A stretch of 61,867 nt of DNA from Nonomuraea aridisoli (lineage in GTDB: Bacteria > Actinomycetota > Actinomycetes > Streptosporangiales > Streptosporangiaceae), in NCBI RefSeq assembly GCF_003236395.1, contig NZ_POUD01000020.1, forward strand, positions 1 through 61,867, in the 5' to 3' direction. The notes under the pieces are model-generated. The model was not told where the DNA came from. It was given only the letters and a program-made list of their open reading frames with translations, and did no database searches. Positions 36,708-45,381 of this stretch are shown one piece after another. Every line of letters begins with the position of its first letter. Positions within the stretch are counted from its first letter, which is position 1. The translations under genes were made by a program, and so were the position numbers.

Positions 36708-38561
36708 CCTGCTCTTCTCCGTCCGGTACACCTGGTGGGCGGCCCAGAAGCCGGCGAGTCCGATCGCGACCATGACGGCGATCACCGGCCACTGCCACGG
36801 CTCGGGTACGTGGAGTGCGAGGAACCAGACCTTGGCCTGCGAGCCGCTGAGCTTGATGCCCAGCGGCGCCAGGCCCTGCGGGAACAGTCCGAGGACGCCC
36901 ACGGCCATACCGGACCACATGAGGGTCTGACGTTTGCCCGACATCGCTTCGAACGGGGACTTGCCGGCCTCCTCGCCCGTCTTCCCGGCGGTGGAGGCCG
37001 GCTTGCCCGACCGCATCAGGTACAGCAGTTCGGGCCCCTTGTCCCTCAGCGTCCTCGCCGCCACCGAGCCGAGCAGCACATGGCCGAGCACGCCCGTGAG
37101 CAGGGCGACCGGGACGCTCGCCCACAGCAGGGTGGGCAGGTCCAGGGCGTGGCCCACCCAGGCGACCCCGAGCGCGGGGCACATCGCGAGGGCGACCAGG
37201 AAGAACATCAGGAAGGACTGGCCGGTGACGTCGCCGTGGTCCATCGGTGAGTTCTTGCTCTTGTGCGGGTCCGGACCGGGCACCAGGGCGACGACGGAGA
37301 CCCACGCCAGCAGGCCGGAGCCGCCGCCGAGCGCGGCGATGGTGGCGGCCAGCGCCCACGGCACCAGGGCGGCGTCGCCGTGCAGCAGGCATCCGGCGAC
37401 CGTCAGTGCCAGCGTCAGCGGGCCGAAGATGGTCAGCCAGGCCAGCTGGCGGGCCCGGACGTCGGCCTTCTCCTTGCCCGGCACCATCAGGGTCAGCCAG
37501 AGTGCGGTGCCGTCTTGCCCGTAGGAGTTGCCGCAGGTCGCGGCGGCCATCAAGGCGCTGGCCGCGCCGACGAACGGGAAGGCGGCGGTGAAGCCGAAGA
37601 TCAGCGGGAACAGCACGGTGATGACGGCGAAGGCGGGACCCATCACGATGCCCTGGGTGCGTACCGGGTCGCGCCACCAGGTACGCAGTTCCTTGAGGTA
37701 GATCGCACCCTGGTCGCCCCGGAACATGCTTCGGAACAGCGAGCCCCTCCGGGCGGCCTGTCGCGCGGAGGAACCGCGCACCACCGGACGGGCGATCCGC
37801 TGTGGTCCGAGCAGGGCGCTCCATGCCAGGAACAGCGCGGCCACGACCACGGCCAGGGCGAGCAGTGGTCCCACGGTCCACAGCCAGTCGCCGCGGCCGG
37901 CCGCCTCGACGGCGATCAGGCTCCAGCTGGACGGCAGCGAGCGCACCACGGTCGAGAAGGCGGGCGGGAATCCGTACTCCAGCAGCAGGGAGACCCCGAT
38001 GATCAGGATCCAGGAGAAGGAGGCCAGCGAGACCATCGCGGCGGTGACGGTCGCGGTGACGACCCCTCCGAGCCGGGACTTGGCCAGCATGCGAAACAGC
38101 AGCGTGACCACCCGGGACAGCAGCACCACCAGGAGCAGGAGCAGCACCACCGCGGGGACCGACACCACGACGGCCACCCAGCTCAACCGGGCGGCGAAGA
38201 CGATCAGCGCGCAGAACGCCAGCAGGGTGATGGCGGTGGTGACGGCGACCAGGGCGGCGGCGAGCAGGCCCATGGCCAGGGTGCGGCGCGGGATCGGCTG
38301 GCGGTGGAAGTGCTCCCCGTTGAGCGGCGGTTCGCCCGCGAAGATGGGGCCGGCCATCCAGCCCAGCGCCCACAGCGCGAACGTCACCGCGAGCAGGTCC
38401 ATCAGCAGCCGCGGGTGGGAGAAGTCAAGGAAGGCCAGGACGAGGGTGGCGACGGCGAGGCAAAAGCCGGCGCTGTAGCCCAGGCCGTTGAGGGCCGTCT
38501 TGGCGTCGGTCGTGCTGTGGCGCAGCACGGCCAGCTTCATCCGGATCAGGATGCCAACCAC
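36669..38561 (-). CDS. ABC transporter permease (large, multi-spanning)
   Basis: About 630 residues with around twelve hydrophobic segments in two halves and no ATPase motifs. It overlaps the ATPase gene by 16 nt; the GTG at 38561 has GGGGAGGG upstream and an internal ATG eight codons later is the alternative. The last ~15 residues (SRLQAASSRLRPCP) read through the S9-peptidase remnant on the other strand, so the native C-terminus may have been replaced. Predicted ABC-2-like efflux or membrane-remodelling permease with the next gene; substrate unknown. Confidence 0.8.
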   Translation of the reverse strand: MVGILIRMKLAVLRHSTTDAKTALNGLGYSAGFCLAVATLVLAFLDFSHPRLLMDLLAVTFALWALGWMAGPIFAGEPPLNGEHFHRQPIPRRTLAMGLLAAALVAVTTAITLLAFCALIVFAARLSWVAVVVSVPAVVLLLLLVVLLSRVVTLLFRMLAKSRLGGVVTATVTAAMVSLASFSWILIIGVSLLLEYGFPPAFSTVVRSLPSSWSLIAVEAAGRGDWLWTVGPLLALAVVVAALFLAWSALLGPQRIARPVVRGSSARQAARRGSLFRSMFRGDQGAIYLKELRTWWRDPVRTQGIVMGPAFAVITVLFPLIFGFTAAFPFVGAASALMAAATCGNSYGQDGTALWLTLMVPGKEKADVRARQLAWLTIFGPLTLALTVAGCLLHGDAALVPWALAATIAALGGGSGLLAWVSVVALVPGPDPHKSKNSPMDHGDVTGQSFLMFFLVALAMCPALGVAWVGHALDLPTLLWASVPVALLTGVLGHVLLGSVAARTLRDKGPELLYLMRSGKPASTAGKTGEEAGKSPFEAMSGKRQTLMWSGMAVGVLGLFPQGLAPLGIKLSGSQAKVWFLALHVPEPWQWPVIAVMVAIGLAGFWAAHQVYRTEKSRLQAASSRLRPCP

Positions 38562-39319
38562 GACAGGCCCTCCCCGCCGCCGATCGTCACGCCGACCAGG
38601 TCGACAAAGGTCTCCTCCAGCGAACGGCCGCCGCGGACCGCGCCGAGAGGGCCCTGCGCGACCACGCGTCCCCGGGCCATCACGGCGACGGTGTCGCAGA
38701 GTTCCTCGACGAGCGCCATGACGTGACTGGACAGCAGTACCGAGCCGCCGTGACCCACGAACCTCCTGAGGATCGTCTTGATGGTCGCGGCGGAGACCGG
38801 GTCGACGGCCTCCAAGGGTTCGTCGAGCACCAGGACCTTGGGGGCGTGCAGCAGCGCGGTCGCCAGGCCGATCTTCTTGCGCATGCCGGTGGAGTAGTCC
38901 ACGACGAGGGTTCGTTCGGCGGCGCCGTCGAGTTCCATGACGGCGAGCAGTTCGTCCGCCCGCCGGTCGGCCTCCCCGGCGCTCAGCCCGTGCAACTGCC
39001 CCAGATAGGTGAGAAGCTCGCGGCCGGTGAGCCGCTCCGGCATGGCCAGCCCATCGGGCAGGACGCCCATGAGGCGACGCGCTCGCAGCGGCTCTTCCCA
39101 CACGTCGATGCCGTGGACCAGCGCGCGTCCCTCGTCTGGTCTGAGCAGGCCGACGGCCATGGAGAGCGCGGTGGTCTTGCCCGCTCCGTTCGGTCCGACC
39201 AGGCCGTAGAAGGATCCCCGGGGGACGGTGAGCTCGACGTGGTCGACGGCGATCTTCTCACCGAACGTCTTGACGAGGCCGACGAGCCGTAGCGCCGGCG
39301 CTGTGGTTGGCGATCTCAC
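38546..39319 (-). CDS. ABC transporter ATP-binding protein (ABC-2 type)
   Basis: 257 residues. Walker A GPNGAGKTT (~42-50), signature YSTGMRKKIGLATAL (~144-158), Walker B VLVLDEPLEAVD, and switch His in SSHVMALVEE. The STGM signature and SSHVMxxVExLCD are typical of ABC-2 efflux ATPases. GTG start with GGGAG. First gene of an ATPase-permease pair, divergent from a TetR gene with two copies of one palindrome between them, so presumably TetR-repressed and drug- or metabolite-inducible. Confidence 0.92.
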   Translation of the reverse strand: MRSPTTAPALRLVGLVKTFGEKIAVDHVELTVPRGSFYGLVGPNGAGKTTALSMAVGLLRPDEGRALVHGIDVWEEPLRARRLMGVLPDGLAMPERLTGRELLTYLGQLHGLSAGEADRRADELLAVMELDGAAERTLVVDYSTGMRKKIGLATALLHAPKVLVLDEPLEAVDPVSAATIKTILRRFVGHGGSVLLSSHVMALVEELCDTVAVMARGRVVAQGPLGAVRGGRSLEETFVDLVGVTIGGGEGLSWLAS

Positions 39320-39338
39320 GGAAGACTCCCGATATCAG

Positions 39339-39354
39339 TACGGCACGTGCCGTG
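39339..39354. promoter_or_regulatory. TetR operator copy 1
   Basis: TACGGCACGTGCCGTG, one mismatch from the perfect palindrome at 39.39 kb. It lies 20 nt upstream of the ABC ATPase start. Confidence 0.8.
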
Positions 39355-39393
39355 TCGAAATGGGAGCATGCCAACGCGGAAGGGAACTGTCAA

Positions 39394-39409
39394 TACGGCA
39401 CGTGCCGTA
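39394..39409. promoter_or_regulatory. TetR operator copy 2
   Basis: TACGGCACGTGCCGTA, a perfect 16-bp palindrome, 17 nt before the TetR start. Centre-to-centre distance to copy 1 is 55 bp. Autoregulation plus exporter repression is the natural reading. Confidence 0.85.
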
Positions 39410-39425
39410 CCGCTATCGTGACGTC

Positions 39426-40013
39426 ATGACCGACAAGCGCAGCCAACGCGCCGCCGACCGGACCGAGGCCATCATGCGGACCACGCTGGAGCTGGGCCAG
39501 GAGATCGGCTACGCCAAACTCAGCATCGAAGCCGTCGCGGCCCGCGCCGGGGCCGGGAAGCACACCATCTACCGGCGGTGGCCGTCCAAGGGTGCGCTGC
39601 TGCTGGACTCGCTGCTGTCGCTGAACGAGGCGGGCCTGGACTATCCCGACACCGGGGACATCGTCGCCGACCTGCGGGTGCAGATTCACGCGGCCGTCGA
39701 TCTGCTGGCCAGGCCGCCCTTCGGACCCCTGTTCCAGGCTCTGATCGGCGAGGCCCAGCACGAGCCGCAGGTCGCCGCGGCGCTCAACGAGCGGTTCATC
39801 GCGCCGCAGGCGGACAAGACCGTCGCCCGGTTGAGGGCGGCCCGGGATCAGGGGCAGTTGTCGCCGCAGTTCGATCTGGAGCTGGCGATGGCGATCCTGT
39901 CGGGGCCGCTGTACTTCCAGCTCCTGATCACGCAGGAACCACTGACTCATGAGTACGTCGACCGGATTCTCGACGCCCTCTTCACCGGGATCGGCCCCAC
40001 CCAGGCATATTGA
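39426..40013 (+). CDS. TetR-family repressor of the divergent ABC exporter
   Basis: 195 residues. HTH region TLELGQEIGYAKLSIEAVAARAGAGKHTIYRRWPSKGALLLDSL (~18-60); the C-terminal domain (DLRVQIHAAVDLLARPPFGPLFQALIGEAQ ... LAMAILSGPLYFQLLITQEPL) is the TetR_C_16-like type. The ATG at 39426 follows the second palindrome. Family and partnership are well supported; inducer unknown. Confidence 0.93.
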   Translation: MTDKRSQRAADRTEAIMRTTLELGQEIGYAKLSIEAVAARAGAGKHTIYRRWPSKGALLLDSLLSLNEAGLDYPDTGDIVADLRVQIHAAVDLLARPPFGPLFQALIGEAQHEPQVAAALNERFIAPQADKTVARLRAARDQGQLSPQFDLELAMAILSGPLYFQLLITQEPLTHEYVDRILDALFTGIGPTQAY

Positions 40014-40106
40014 CGAAGGTCGCCGTCCGGTACCGCACCGCCCGCGGCGAACGTGACGTCTGAAATCTGCCAGCATGCTCGCGGTCGGTCGGGCGAGAAT
40101 CCGCTG

Positions 40107-40748
40107 ATGAACGCTGAAGCGCAGGGAATCCGCATCCGACACCGCGGGTATCAACCGCAGGTCCATCCCACCGCCTACGTCGCCCCGACGGCCACGCTCG
40201 TTGGTGATGTCCGCGTGGGGCCGAGGGCGCGGGTGATGTACGGTGCGGTGCTCGCTGCCGAGGGGTCTCGGATCGAGGTCGGAGAGGCGGCGGTGATCTG
40301 CGAGAACGCGGTGTTGCGCGGGTCTGCGGTCGCCGGCGATCAGCCGGTGCTTGTCGACGACCACGTCTTCGTGGGGCCGCACGCCACGCTGCTGGGCTGC
40401 GAGGTCGGCAGGTGCGTCTATGTGGCGACCGCGGCGACGGTCCTGCAGTGCGCACGGTTGGGGGCCGGCTCGGTCGTCGCTGTCGGCGCGCTCGTCCATG
40501 TGCGCACTGTTCTGCCGGACGAGTACTTCGTGCCGCCGCACACCGTGGCGCTTGACGCGCCGGTGCGGCTGCTGGCACCTGGCGATCCGGGCCTGGCCGA
40601 GGCCGTTAGGCGGGTGGGCTTCGCGCAGGTGGCGTTCGGCGTCGACGCGGAGTGGAACGACAGGATCAGCCGGTACGAGCGCATCGCGGAAGTGCGCGTC
40701 GCCGAGTTCGGCACGCACGCGGACGATGAGATTCTGAATCACGGCTAG
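40107..40748 (+). CDS. Left-handed beta-helix protein (gamma-carbonic-anhydrase-like)
   Basis: 213 residues with hexapeptide repeats: VHPTAYVAPTATLVGDVRVGPRARVMYGAVLAAEGSRIEVGEAAVICENAVLRG. VVAVGALVHVRTVLPDEYFVPPHTVA forms the exit from the helix. Metal-binding His of gamma-CA are only partly evident (DHVFVGPHATLLG), so it may be an inactive relative or an acyltransferase-like scaffold. The ATG at 40107 is uncertain; a longer frame opens at 40053. It stands alone after TetR. Confidence 0.8.
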   Translation: MNAEAQGIRIRHRGYQPQVHPTAYVAPTATLVGDVRVGPRARVMYGAVLAAEGSRIEVGEAAVICENAVLRGSAVAGDQPVLVDDHVFVGPHATLLGCEVGRCVYVATAATVLQCARLGAGSVVAVGALVHVRTVLPDEYFVPPHTVALDAPVRLLAPGDPGLAEAVRRVGFAQVAFGVDAEWNDRISRYERIAEVRVAEFGTHADDEILNHG

Positions 40749-40814
40749 GAGGACTTCTGATGATGTTGCCGGTCAGGCTTCCGATCATGTAGGCCCGCCG
40801 CTCGGGTCCGTGTC

Positions 40815-40837
40815 ACCGGAGGAAATGTAACTCCGGT
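40815..40837. terminator. Weak hairpin after the beta-helix gene
   Basis: ACCGGAG/CTCCGGT, 7-bp stem with a 9-nt AT-rich loop, 67 nt after the stop codon. No T-run. Possible weak terminator. Confidence 0.35.
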
Positions 40838-40913
40838 AATCACTGAAGAGCTTCGGGGCGAGCGTTCAGGCTCGGTGCCCCTTGCCCCGAGCGGCCAAGG
40901 GTGATCCGAGTGA

Positions 40914-41029
40914 TGTTCCGTGAGGGGACCCCCACCGGAACACCGCCCGGCCGGGCAAGCCCTCCATGTCAGGCTGTTCCGTATAGGTGTTCCTCGTACT
41001 GTTCCAGTGAAGATCCCCTATCCGGAACA
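40914..41029. repeat. Nested inverted repeats built on TGTTCCG/CGGAACA
   Basis: Two dyads share the same outer word. The first runs from TGTTCCG at 40914 to CGGAACA ending at 40942. The second pairs TGTTCCGTATAGG (40975-40987) with CCTATCCGGAACA (41017-41029), one mismatch in 13. Extra GTTCC words lie between. They immediately precede a serine-recombinase remnant, so they may be its res-like recombination or operator sites. The remainder of this ~340-nt gap shows no gene. Confidence 0.55.
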
Positions 41030-41038
41030 CTTGGAGCC

Positions 41039-41151
41039 GTGAACGGAACCCGTGTCGGCTACGCCCTCGCTCTACCGGCGAACAAGACGTCGTGATCCAG
41101 ACCGAGCAGCTCCGGGCCCTCGGCGTCCCCGAAGATCGCATCTACATCGGC
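41039..41151 (+). pseudogene. Serine recombinase (resolvase/invertase) N-terminal fragment
   Basis: A GTG with GGAG upstream begins MNGTRVGYAL; after a frame change the text continues STGEQDVVIQTEQLRALGVPEDRIYIGH. This is the resolvase N-terminus (RVGYxRVSTxDQxxxxQxxxLxxxGV). The rest of the catalytic and DNA-binding domains is gone and the reading joins an ABC-exporter C-terminus. Evidence of a past mobile-element event at the edge of the biosynthetic cluster. Confidence 0.7.
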
Positions 41152-41327
41152 CACAGGACCGTGCTCGTCATCGCCCACCGGCTGCACACCGTCACGAGCG
41201 CCGACCAGATCCTCGTCATGGACGGCGGCCGTCTCGTCGAGCAGGGCATCAGGAACTGCGCGACGCCGGCGGCCGGTACGCCCGCCTGTGGACCGTGCAG
41301 ACCCGCCAGGAAGGAGCCCGTTCATGA
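41152..41327 (+). pseudogene. C-terminal end of a lost ABC exporter
   Basis: VLVIAHRLHTVTSADQILVMDGGRLVEQG is the end of an exporter NBD, including the switch His. After one frame change, QELRDAGGRYARLWTVQTRQEGARS completes the usual C-terminus. Its stop overlaps the next exporter's ATG (ATGA), so this was the first of a coupled pair like the intact pair at 22.8-26.1 kb. Confidence 0.75.
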
Positions 41328-42615
41328 TCCGCCGGCTGCGTCGCCTGCTGCCTGCCCGCGAGTCCGCGGAGCTTTCGCGGCTCGTCGCCTGGCTGACCGT
41401 CGCGGCGGCGCTCCAGGGCGTCACGCTGGCCTTGGCCGTGCCGTTCTTCGACGCGCTCCTGTCGGGCCCGCCTGGCTCCGCGCTGCCCTGGCTGGCGGCG
41501 CTGTCCGGCTCGTCGTGGACTGGCGGATCGCGCTCGCGCTGGCTCTCGCCGGGCTTGTGCTGGAACGCGTCTCGGTGCTCACCCGGAACCGGATGCGACG
41601 CGTCGAAGCCGAACTGCACGTGGCCGACGACCGCGCCGCGACCCGTGTGCTCGAGTACGCCAGGGCACAGCAGGTCCTGCGTACCTTCGACACCCATCGC
41701 CGGACGCGGGACCTCGACGCCGCCCTGGAACAGGCCGCCACGGCTCTGGCCCCCGGTCTGCTCGGTTTCTCCTTCGTGCTGCAGCTCTGTTTCGCCGCCC
41801 TGCTGGCGGTGGGCGTCCTCCTGGCCACGGGCGGTTCGTTGTCGACCGGCCTGTTCGCCGGCCTGATGATCGTTGTCGCCCGGCTGGCCGCCATCGCCTC
41901 GACCGGCGCCGAACTGGCCGCGTCGGTGCGGATGAGCTCCGCCCAGCTCGCCCGCGTCGAAGAGGTGCTCTCGACACCGCCGCTGCCCGAACCCGCCACC
42001 GCGCCGGCGCCCGTTCCGACCGCCCCGCTCATGGAGGTCGGCCAGGTCACCTTCGGCTACGGCGGCGCGAACGTGCTGGACCGGGTCTCTTTCGAGCTGC
42101 CGGAGCGCGGGCTGACCGCGCTGGTGGGGCCGAGCGGCTCAGGCAAGACCACCGTCACCCGCTTGCCGGCCCGGTTCTGGGACGTCGACGCCGGCGCCAT
42201 CCGATTCCGCGGCCGGGATGTCCGGGCGCTGCCGCACCAGACGTTACACGTCGGCACGGCCGGCGCGCTGTTGTCGGGCGGGCAACGGCAACGGATCTCG
42301 ATCGCCCGTGCCATCCTCAAGGCCGCCCCGCTCACCGTCCTGGACGAGGCCACGGCCGCGCTGGACCCGGAGAACGCCGCCATCGTGCACCGTGCGATCA
42401 GCACGCTCGCGCGGCGCGGCTGCGTGCTGGTCGTCGCGCACCACCTGAGCGCCGTGCAGGCCGCCGAGACGATCCTGGTGCTCGACGGAGGGCGGATCGT
42501 CCACCGCGGCGTCCACGACGACCTCATGGCCCGTCCCGGGCTCTACGCCGACTTCGTCCGTGCGCTGCGCGCCAGTGAGGGCTGGGCACTGCGGCATCCC
42601 GCGGGTGGCGCGTGA
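41324..42615 (+). pseudogene. ABC exporter half-transporter, frameshifted and internally deleted
   Basis: Starts normally (MIRRLRRLLPARESAELSRLVAW...). At ~41515 the frame changes to WRIALALALAGLVLERVS, with part of the TMD missing. The TMD end and NBD start are present (LTALVGPSGSGKTT), but between RDVRALPHQTLH and [16 protein letters not shown] about 50 residues with the Q-loop and helical domain are deleted. Walker B VLDEATAALD and the His switch follow. One shift and two deletions make function very unlikely. The final stop overlaps the PPTase start (GTGA), so it once belonged to the biosynthetic operon. Confidence 0.8.
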
Positions 42616-43292
42616 TCGACGAGATCCTCCCCGACGCGGTGGTGGCGGTGGAGGCCTTCGGGGACGTGCCCGGCACACGCCTGTTTCCCGAGGAGGAGGC
42701 GCTGATCGCCGGGGCCGCGCCCAGGCGGCGCAGGGAGTTCGCCACGGTCCGCGCCTGCGCCAGAGCCGCGCTGGCCGGGCTGGGCCTGCCGCCGGTGCCG
42801 GTTCTGCCAGGACCGGGCCGGGCGCCGGCCTGGCCGCCGGGCGTCGTGGGCAGCATGAGTCACTGCGACGGCTACCGGGTCTGCGCCGTCTCCCGTGCCA
42901 CCGACATGTGGACCATCGGCGTGGACGCCGAGCCGAACGACCCGCTCCCGCCGGACGTCCTCGGCCTGGTGGCCGACCGGGGGGAGCGGGCGTGGATCGC
43001 CGGACTGGCCGCCCAGGATCCGGAGGTGTGCTGGGATCGGCTGTTGTTCAGCGCCAAGGAGTCGGTGTACAAGGCGTGGTTCCCGCTGACCGGCCGATTC
43101 CTGGACTTCTCCGAGGCCACCCTGACCGTGGACCCGTGCGAGCGGACCTTCTCGGCGAGCCTGGCTCCCGGCCGCACCAGGGACGGCGGCCTGGTCACCG
43201 GCTTCACGGGGCGTTGGCTGGTCCGCGGCGGGCTCGTCCTGACGGCGACAGCGGTCCCCCGCGACTGCGGACAAAGCGGGCGATCACTATAG
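42612..43292 (+). CDS. 4'-phosphopantetheinyl transferase (EntD/Sfp type)
   Basis: 226 residues. PPTase motifs: VVGSMSHCDGYRVCAVS (79-94), GVDAEPN with metal-binding Asp105, and FSAKESVYKAWFPL (146-159). This is the EntD-like subclass that primes carrier domains of siderophore synthetases. Here it would activate the PCP/ACP domains encoded from 43.4 to 61.9 kb. GTG start overlapping the decayed exporter's stop. Its 3' end abuts the Zur-like box of the next gene. Confidence 0.92.
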   Translation: MIDEILPDAVVAVEAFGDVPGTRLFPEEEALIAGAAPRRRREFATVRACARAALAGLGLPPVPVLPGPGRAPAWPPGVVGSMSHCDGYRVCAVSRATDMWTIGVDAEPNDPLPPDVLGLVADRGERAWIAGLAAQDPEVCWDRLLFSAKESVYKAWFPLTGRFLDFSEATLTVDPCERTFSASLAPGRTRDGGLVTGFTGRWLVRGGLVLTATAVPRDCGQSGRSL

Positions 43293-43304
43293 AAATGATT
43301 ATCG
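43290..43304. promoter_or_regulatory. Zur-like box upstream of the PCP-Cy-PCP gene
   Basis: TAGAAATGATTATCG: the core AATGATTATC matches TGANAATNATTNTCA, while both outer bases deviate. It lies 92 nt before the start. If functional it places the metallophore synthetase under Zur. Confidence 0.55.
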
Positions 43305-43395
43305 TTCGCATTTATCCTGACTTGGCACCGATGGACGCGCAGCGGGCCCGGCCCGTGCGTGGTCCTCCATGAAGCCCGGTTGATCGGAGATGGCG

Positions 43396-45381
43396 ATGTC
43401 CTTGTCCCGCGGTCCGCATGACGACTCCTCGGTCGAGGGGGAGCTGAGCCGGATCTGGGGTGAGTTGCTCGACGTGGACCCCGACACGATTCCGGCCGAC
43501 GCCAGCTTCCTGCGGCTGGGGGGCGACTCGGTCTTGGCCGTACGGATGTCGGCCATGGTCCGCAGGCGGCTGGCGGTGGAGCTGGCGCTGTCGGACGTGA
43601 CGGTCGAGATCACGTTGGCCCAGCTCGCGGACGCGGTCCGGCGACGCCGAACCGCCGGGAACGGAGCACATCGCGCCCTGCCGGTGGAGATCGAGCACCG
43701 TGCGGACCCGTCGGCGCCGTTCCCGCTGATGCCGCTCCAGCAGGGGTACTTCGTCGGGCAGCACGACGGCTGGGAGCTGTCGTACGAGTCGGCGCACTTC
43801 TACGCCGACTTCGGGCTGACCGGCCTGGACGGGGACGAGGCGGCGGAGGCGCTGGAGGACGCGCTGGCACGGCTGGCCCTGCACCAGCCGATGTTGCGGG
43901 CGCGGATCACACCGCAGGGAGAGCAGTACGTCCTCGCCCCCGACGCGCCCGGCGCGATCCCGCGGCCCCGCGTGTACGACCTGCGCGAGTCCACGCCGCA
44001 GGAGGTGGAGGCACACCTGCTGGCCGTCCGGCACGAGATGCGCACCACCGGGCCGAACCCGCTCCACGGACCGGGCCTGGACGTCCGGCTCAGCCTCCTT
44101 CCCGGAGATCGCGGGCGGCTGCACACCGGCGAGAGTCTGCTCATCATGGACGGCTGGTCGGCGACCCTGCTCAACCGCGAACTGCTCACCCTGGCCGCCG
44201 ACTGGAACGCCGTCCTCGCCCCGCTGGACGTCGACTTCGGCGACTACGTGACCTCGCTGGGCCGGCTGCGTGACAGCGAGCCGTACGCGGCGGACCGGGA
44301 CTGGTGGCACGCGCGGCTCGGCGACGTGCCGCGTCCGCCCGCGCTGCCGTTGCGCGCCGATCCCCGGGACGTGCGGGCCAGCACCATGGAGACCCTGGAG
44401 AACCACGTGGCGGCGGACCGCTGGGCGGCGCTGCGCGACCAGTGCGCCTCCCGGGAGGTCACGCCGTCGGCGGCCATGCTGACCGCCTTCGCCGTGGTGC
44501 TCGCCCGGTGGGCCGGTCACCGGCGGATGCTGCTCAACTCCCTGCAGCTCAACAGGTTGCCGTTGCATCCCGACATCCATCGCGTCATCGGCGCGTTCGC
44601 CACCACGATGCTGATCCCGGTGGAGCTGGCGCAGGGCCGTACGTTCGCCGACCTGGCGGGGGAGATACAGCGGACCTTCACCGAGCACGCGGCGCACAAC
44701 CTGGTCTCCGGCGTGGAGGTGTCACGGGAGCTGGCCCGGCGGCGTGAGACCACCCGGCCGGTCGCGCCCGTGGTCTTCCAGAGCACCCTCGGCATGGACG
44801 CGGCGATCGGCGCCCAGGCCGAATCCGCGGGGCCGCTGGGCGACCTGAACTTCGACGACTTCCACCACCAGCTGCGCACCCCGCAGGTGGCGCTGGAGGC
44901 CCGCTTCTACGAGATGCGCGACGAGCTGGTCCTCGTCTTCTCGCTGGTGGCGGAGCTGTTCCACACCGAGCAGGTGGACGCCGCCTTCGCCGACCTGCTG
45001 GCGCTGGTCGAGACGCTGGCCGACGGGCCGGGCTGGGACCGGATCGTCGACCTGCCCGCCGCGGCGGCTCCGGACCCCGTGCCGGGCCTGACGCTGGACC
45101 GGCTGCCGGAGCACGACGCCGACCATGGCGACGGGCCGCCGGTCGACGAGCTCGAACAGCGGATCTGCACGGTGTGGGAGGAGATCCTGGGCGTCCCCGT
45201 GCTCGACCGGGGCGCCGGCTTCTTCGCCCTCGGCGGCGACTCGCTGCTGGTGGTCCGCACCCTGGCCCGGATCGCCAAGGAAGTGGGCGGCGCGCCCAGC
45301 GTCCGCGAATTCCTCAACGCTCCCACGGTGGCGGGCGTGGCGGCGGCGGTCCGGGCCCGCCTGGCGGACGCGCGGCCATGA
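43396..45381 (+). CDS. NRPS protein PCP-Cy-PCP without adenylation domain
   Basis: 661 residues. Carrier 1: FLRLGGDSVLAV, pantetheine Ser45. Heterocyclization-type condensation domain ~100-540: FPLMPLQQGYFVGQHDGWEL, NRLPLHPDIHRVIGAFATT and VFQSTLGMD are Cy landmarks. Carrier 2: FFALGGDSLLVV, Ser616. The Cy catalytic motif DxxxxDxxS reads SLLIMDGWS, so the first Asp is replaced by Ser. The layout equals the last part of yersiniabactin HMWP2 (PCP-Cy2-PCP) with the front cut off. No A domain, so cysteine must be loaded in trans. ATG at 43396 chosen because GGAG is six bases before it; the ATG at 43390 has no room. Confidence 0.88.
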   Translation: MSLSRGPHDDSSVEGELSRIWGELLDVDPDTIPADASFLRLGGDSVLAVRMSAMVRRRLAVELALSDVTVEITLAQLADAVRRRRTAGNGAHRALPVEIEHRADPSAPFPLMPLQQGYFVGQHDGWELSYESAHFYADFGLTGLDGDEAAEALEDALARLALHQPMLRARITPQGEQYVLAPDAPGAIPRPRVYDLRESTPQEVEAHLLAVRHEMRTTGPNPLHGPGLDVRLSLLPGDRGRLHTGESLLIMDGWSATLLNRELLTLAADWNAVLAPLDVDFGDYVTSLGRLRDSEPYAADRDWWHARLGDVPRPPALPLRADPRDVRASTMETLENHVAADRWAALRDQCASREVTPSAAMLTAFAVVLARWAGHRRMLLNSLQLNRLPLHPDIHRVIGAFATTMLIPVELAQGRTFADLAGEIQRTFTEHAAHNLVSGVEVSRELARRRETTRPVAPVVFQSTLGMDAAIGAQAESAGPLGDLNFDDFHHQLRTPQVALEARFYEMRDELVLVFSLVAELFHTEQVDAAFADLLALVETLADGPGWDRIVDLPAAAAPDPVPGLTLDRLPEHDADHGDGPPVDELEQRICTVWEEILGVPVLDRGAGFFALGGDSLLVVRTLARIAKEVGGAPSVREFLNAPTVAGVAAAVRARLADARP

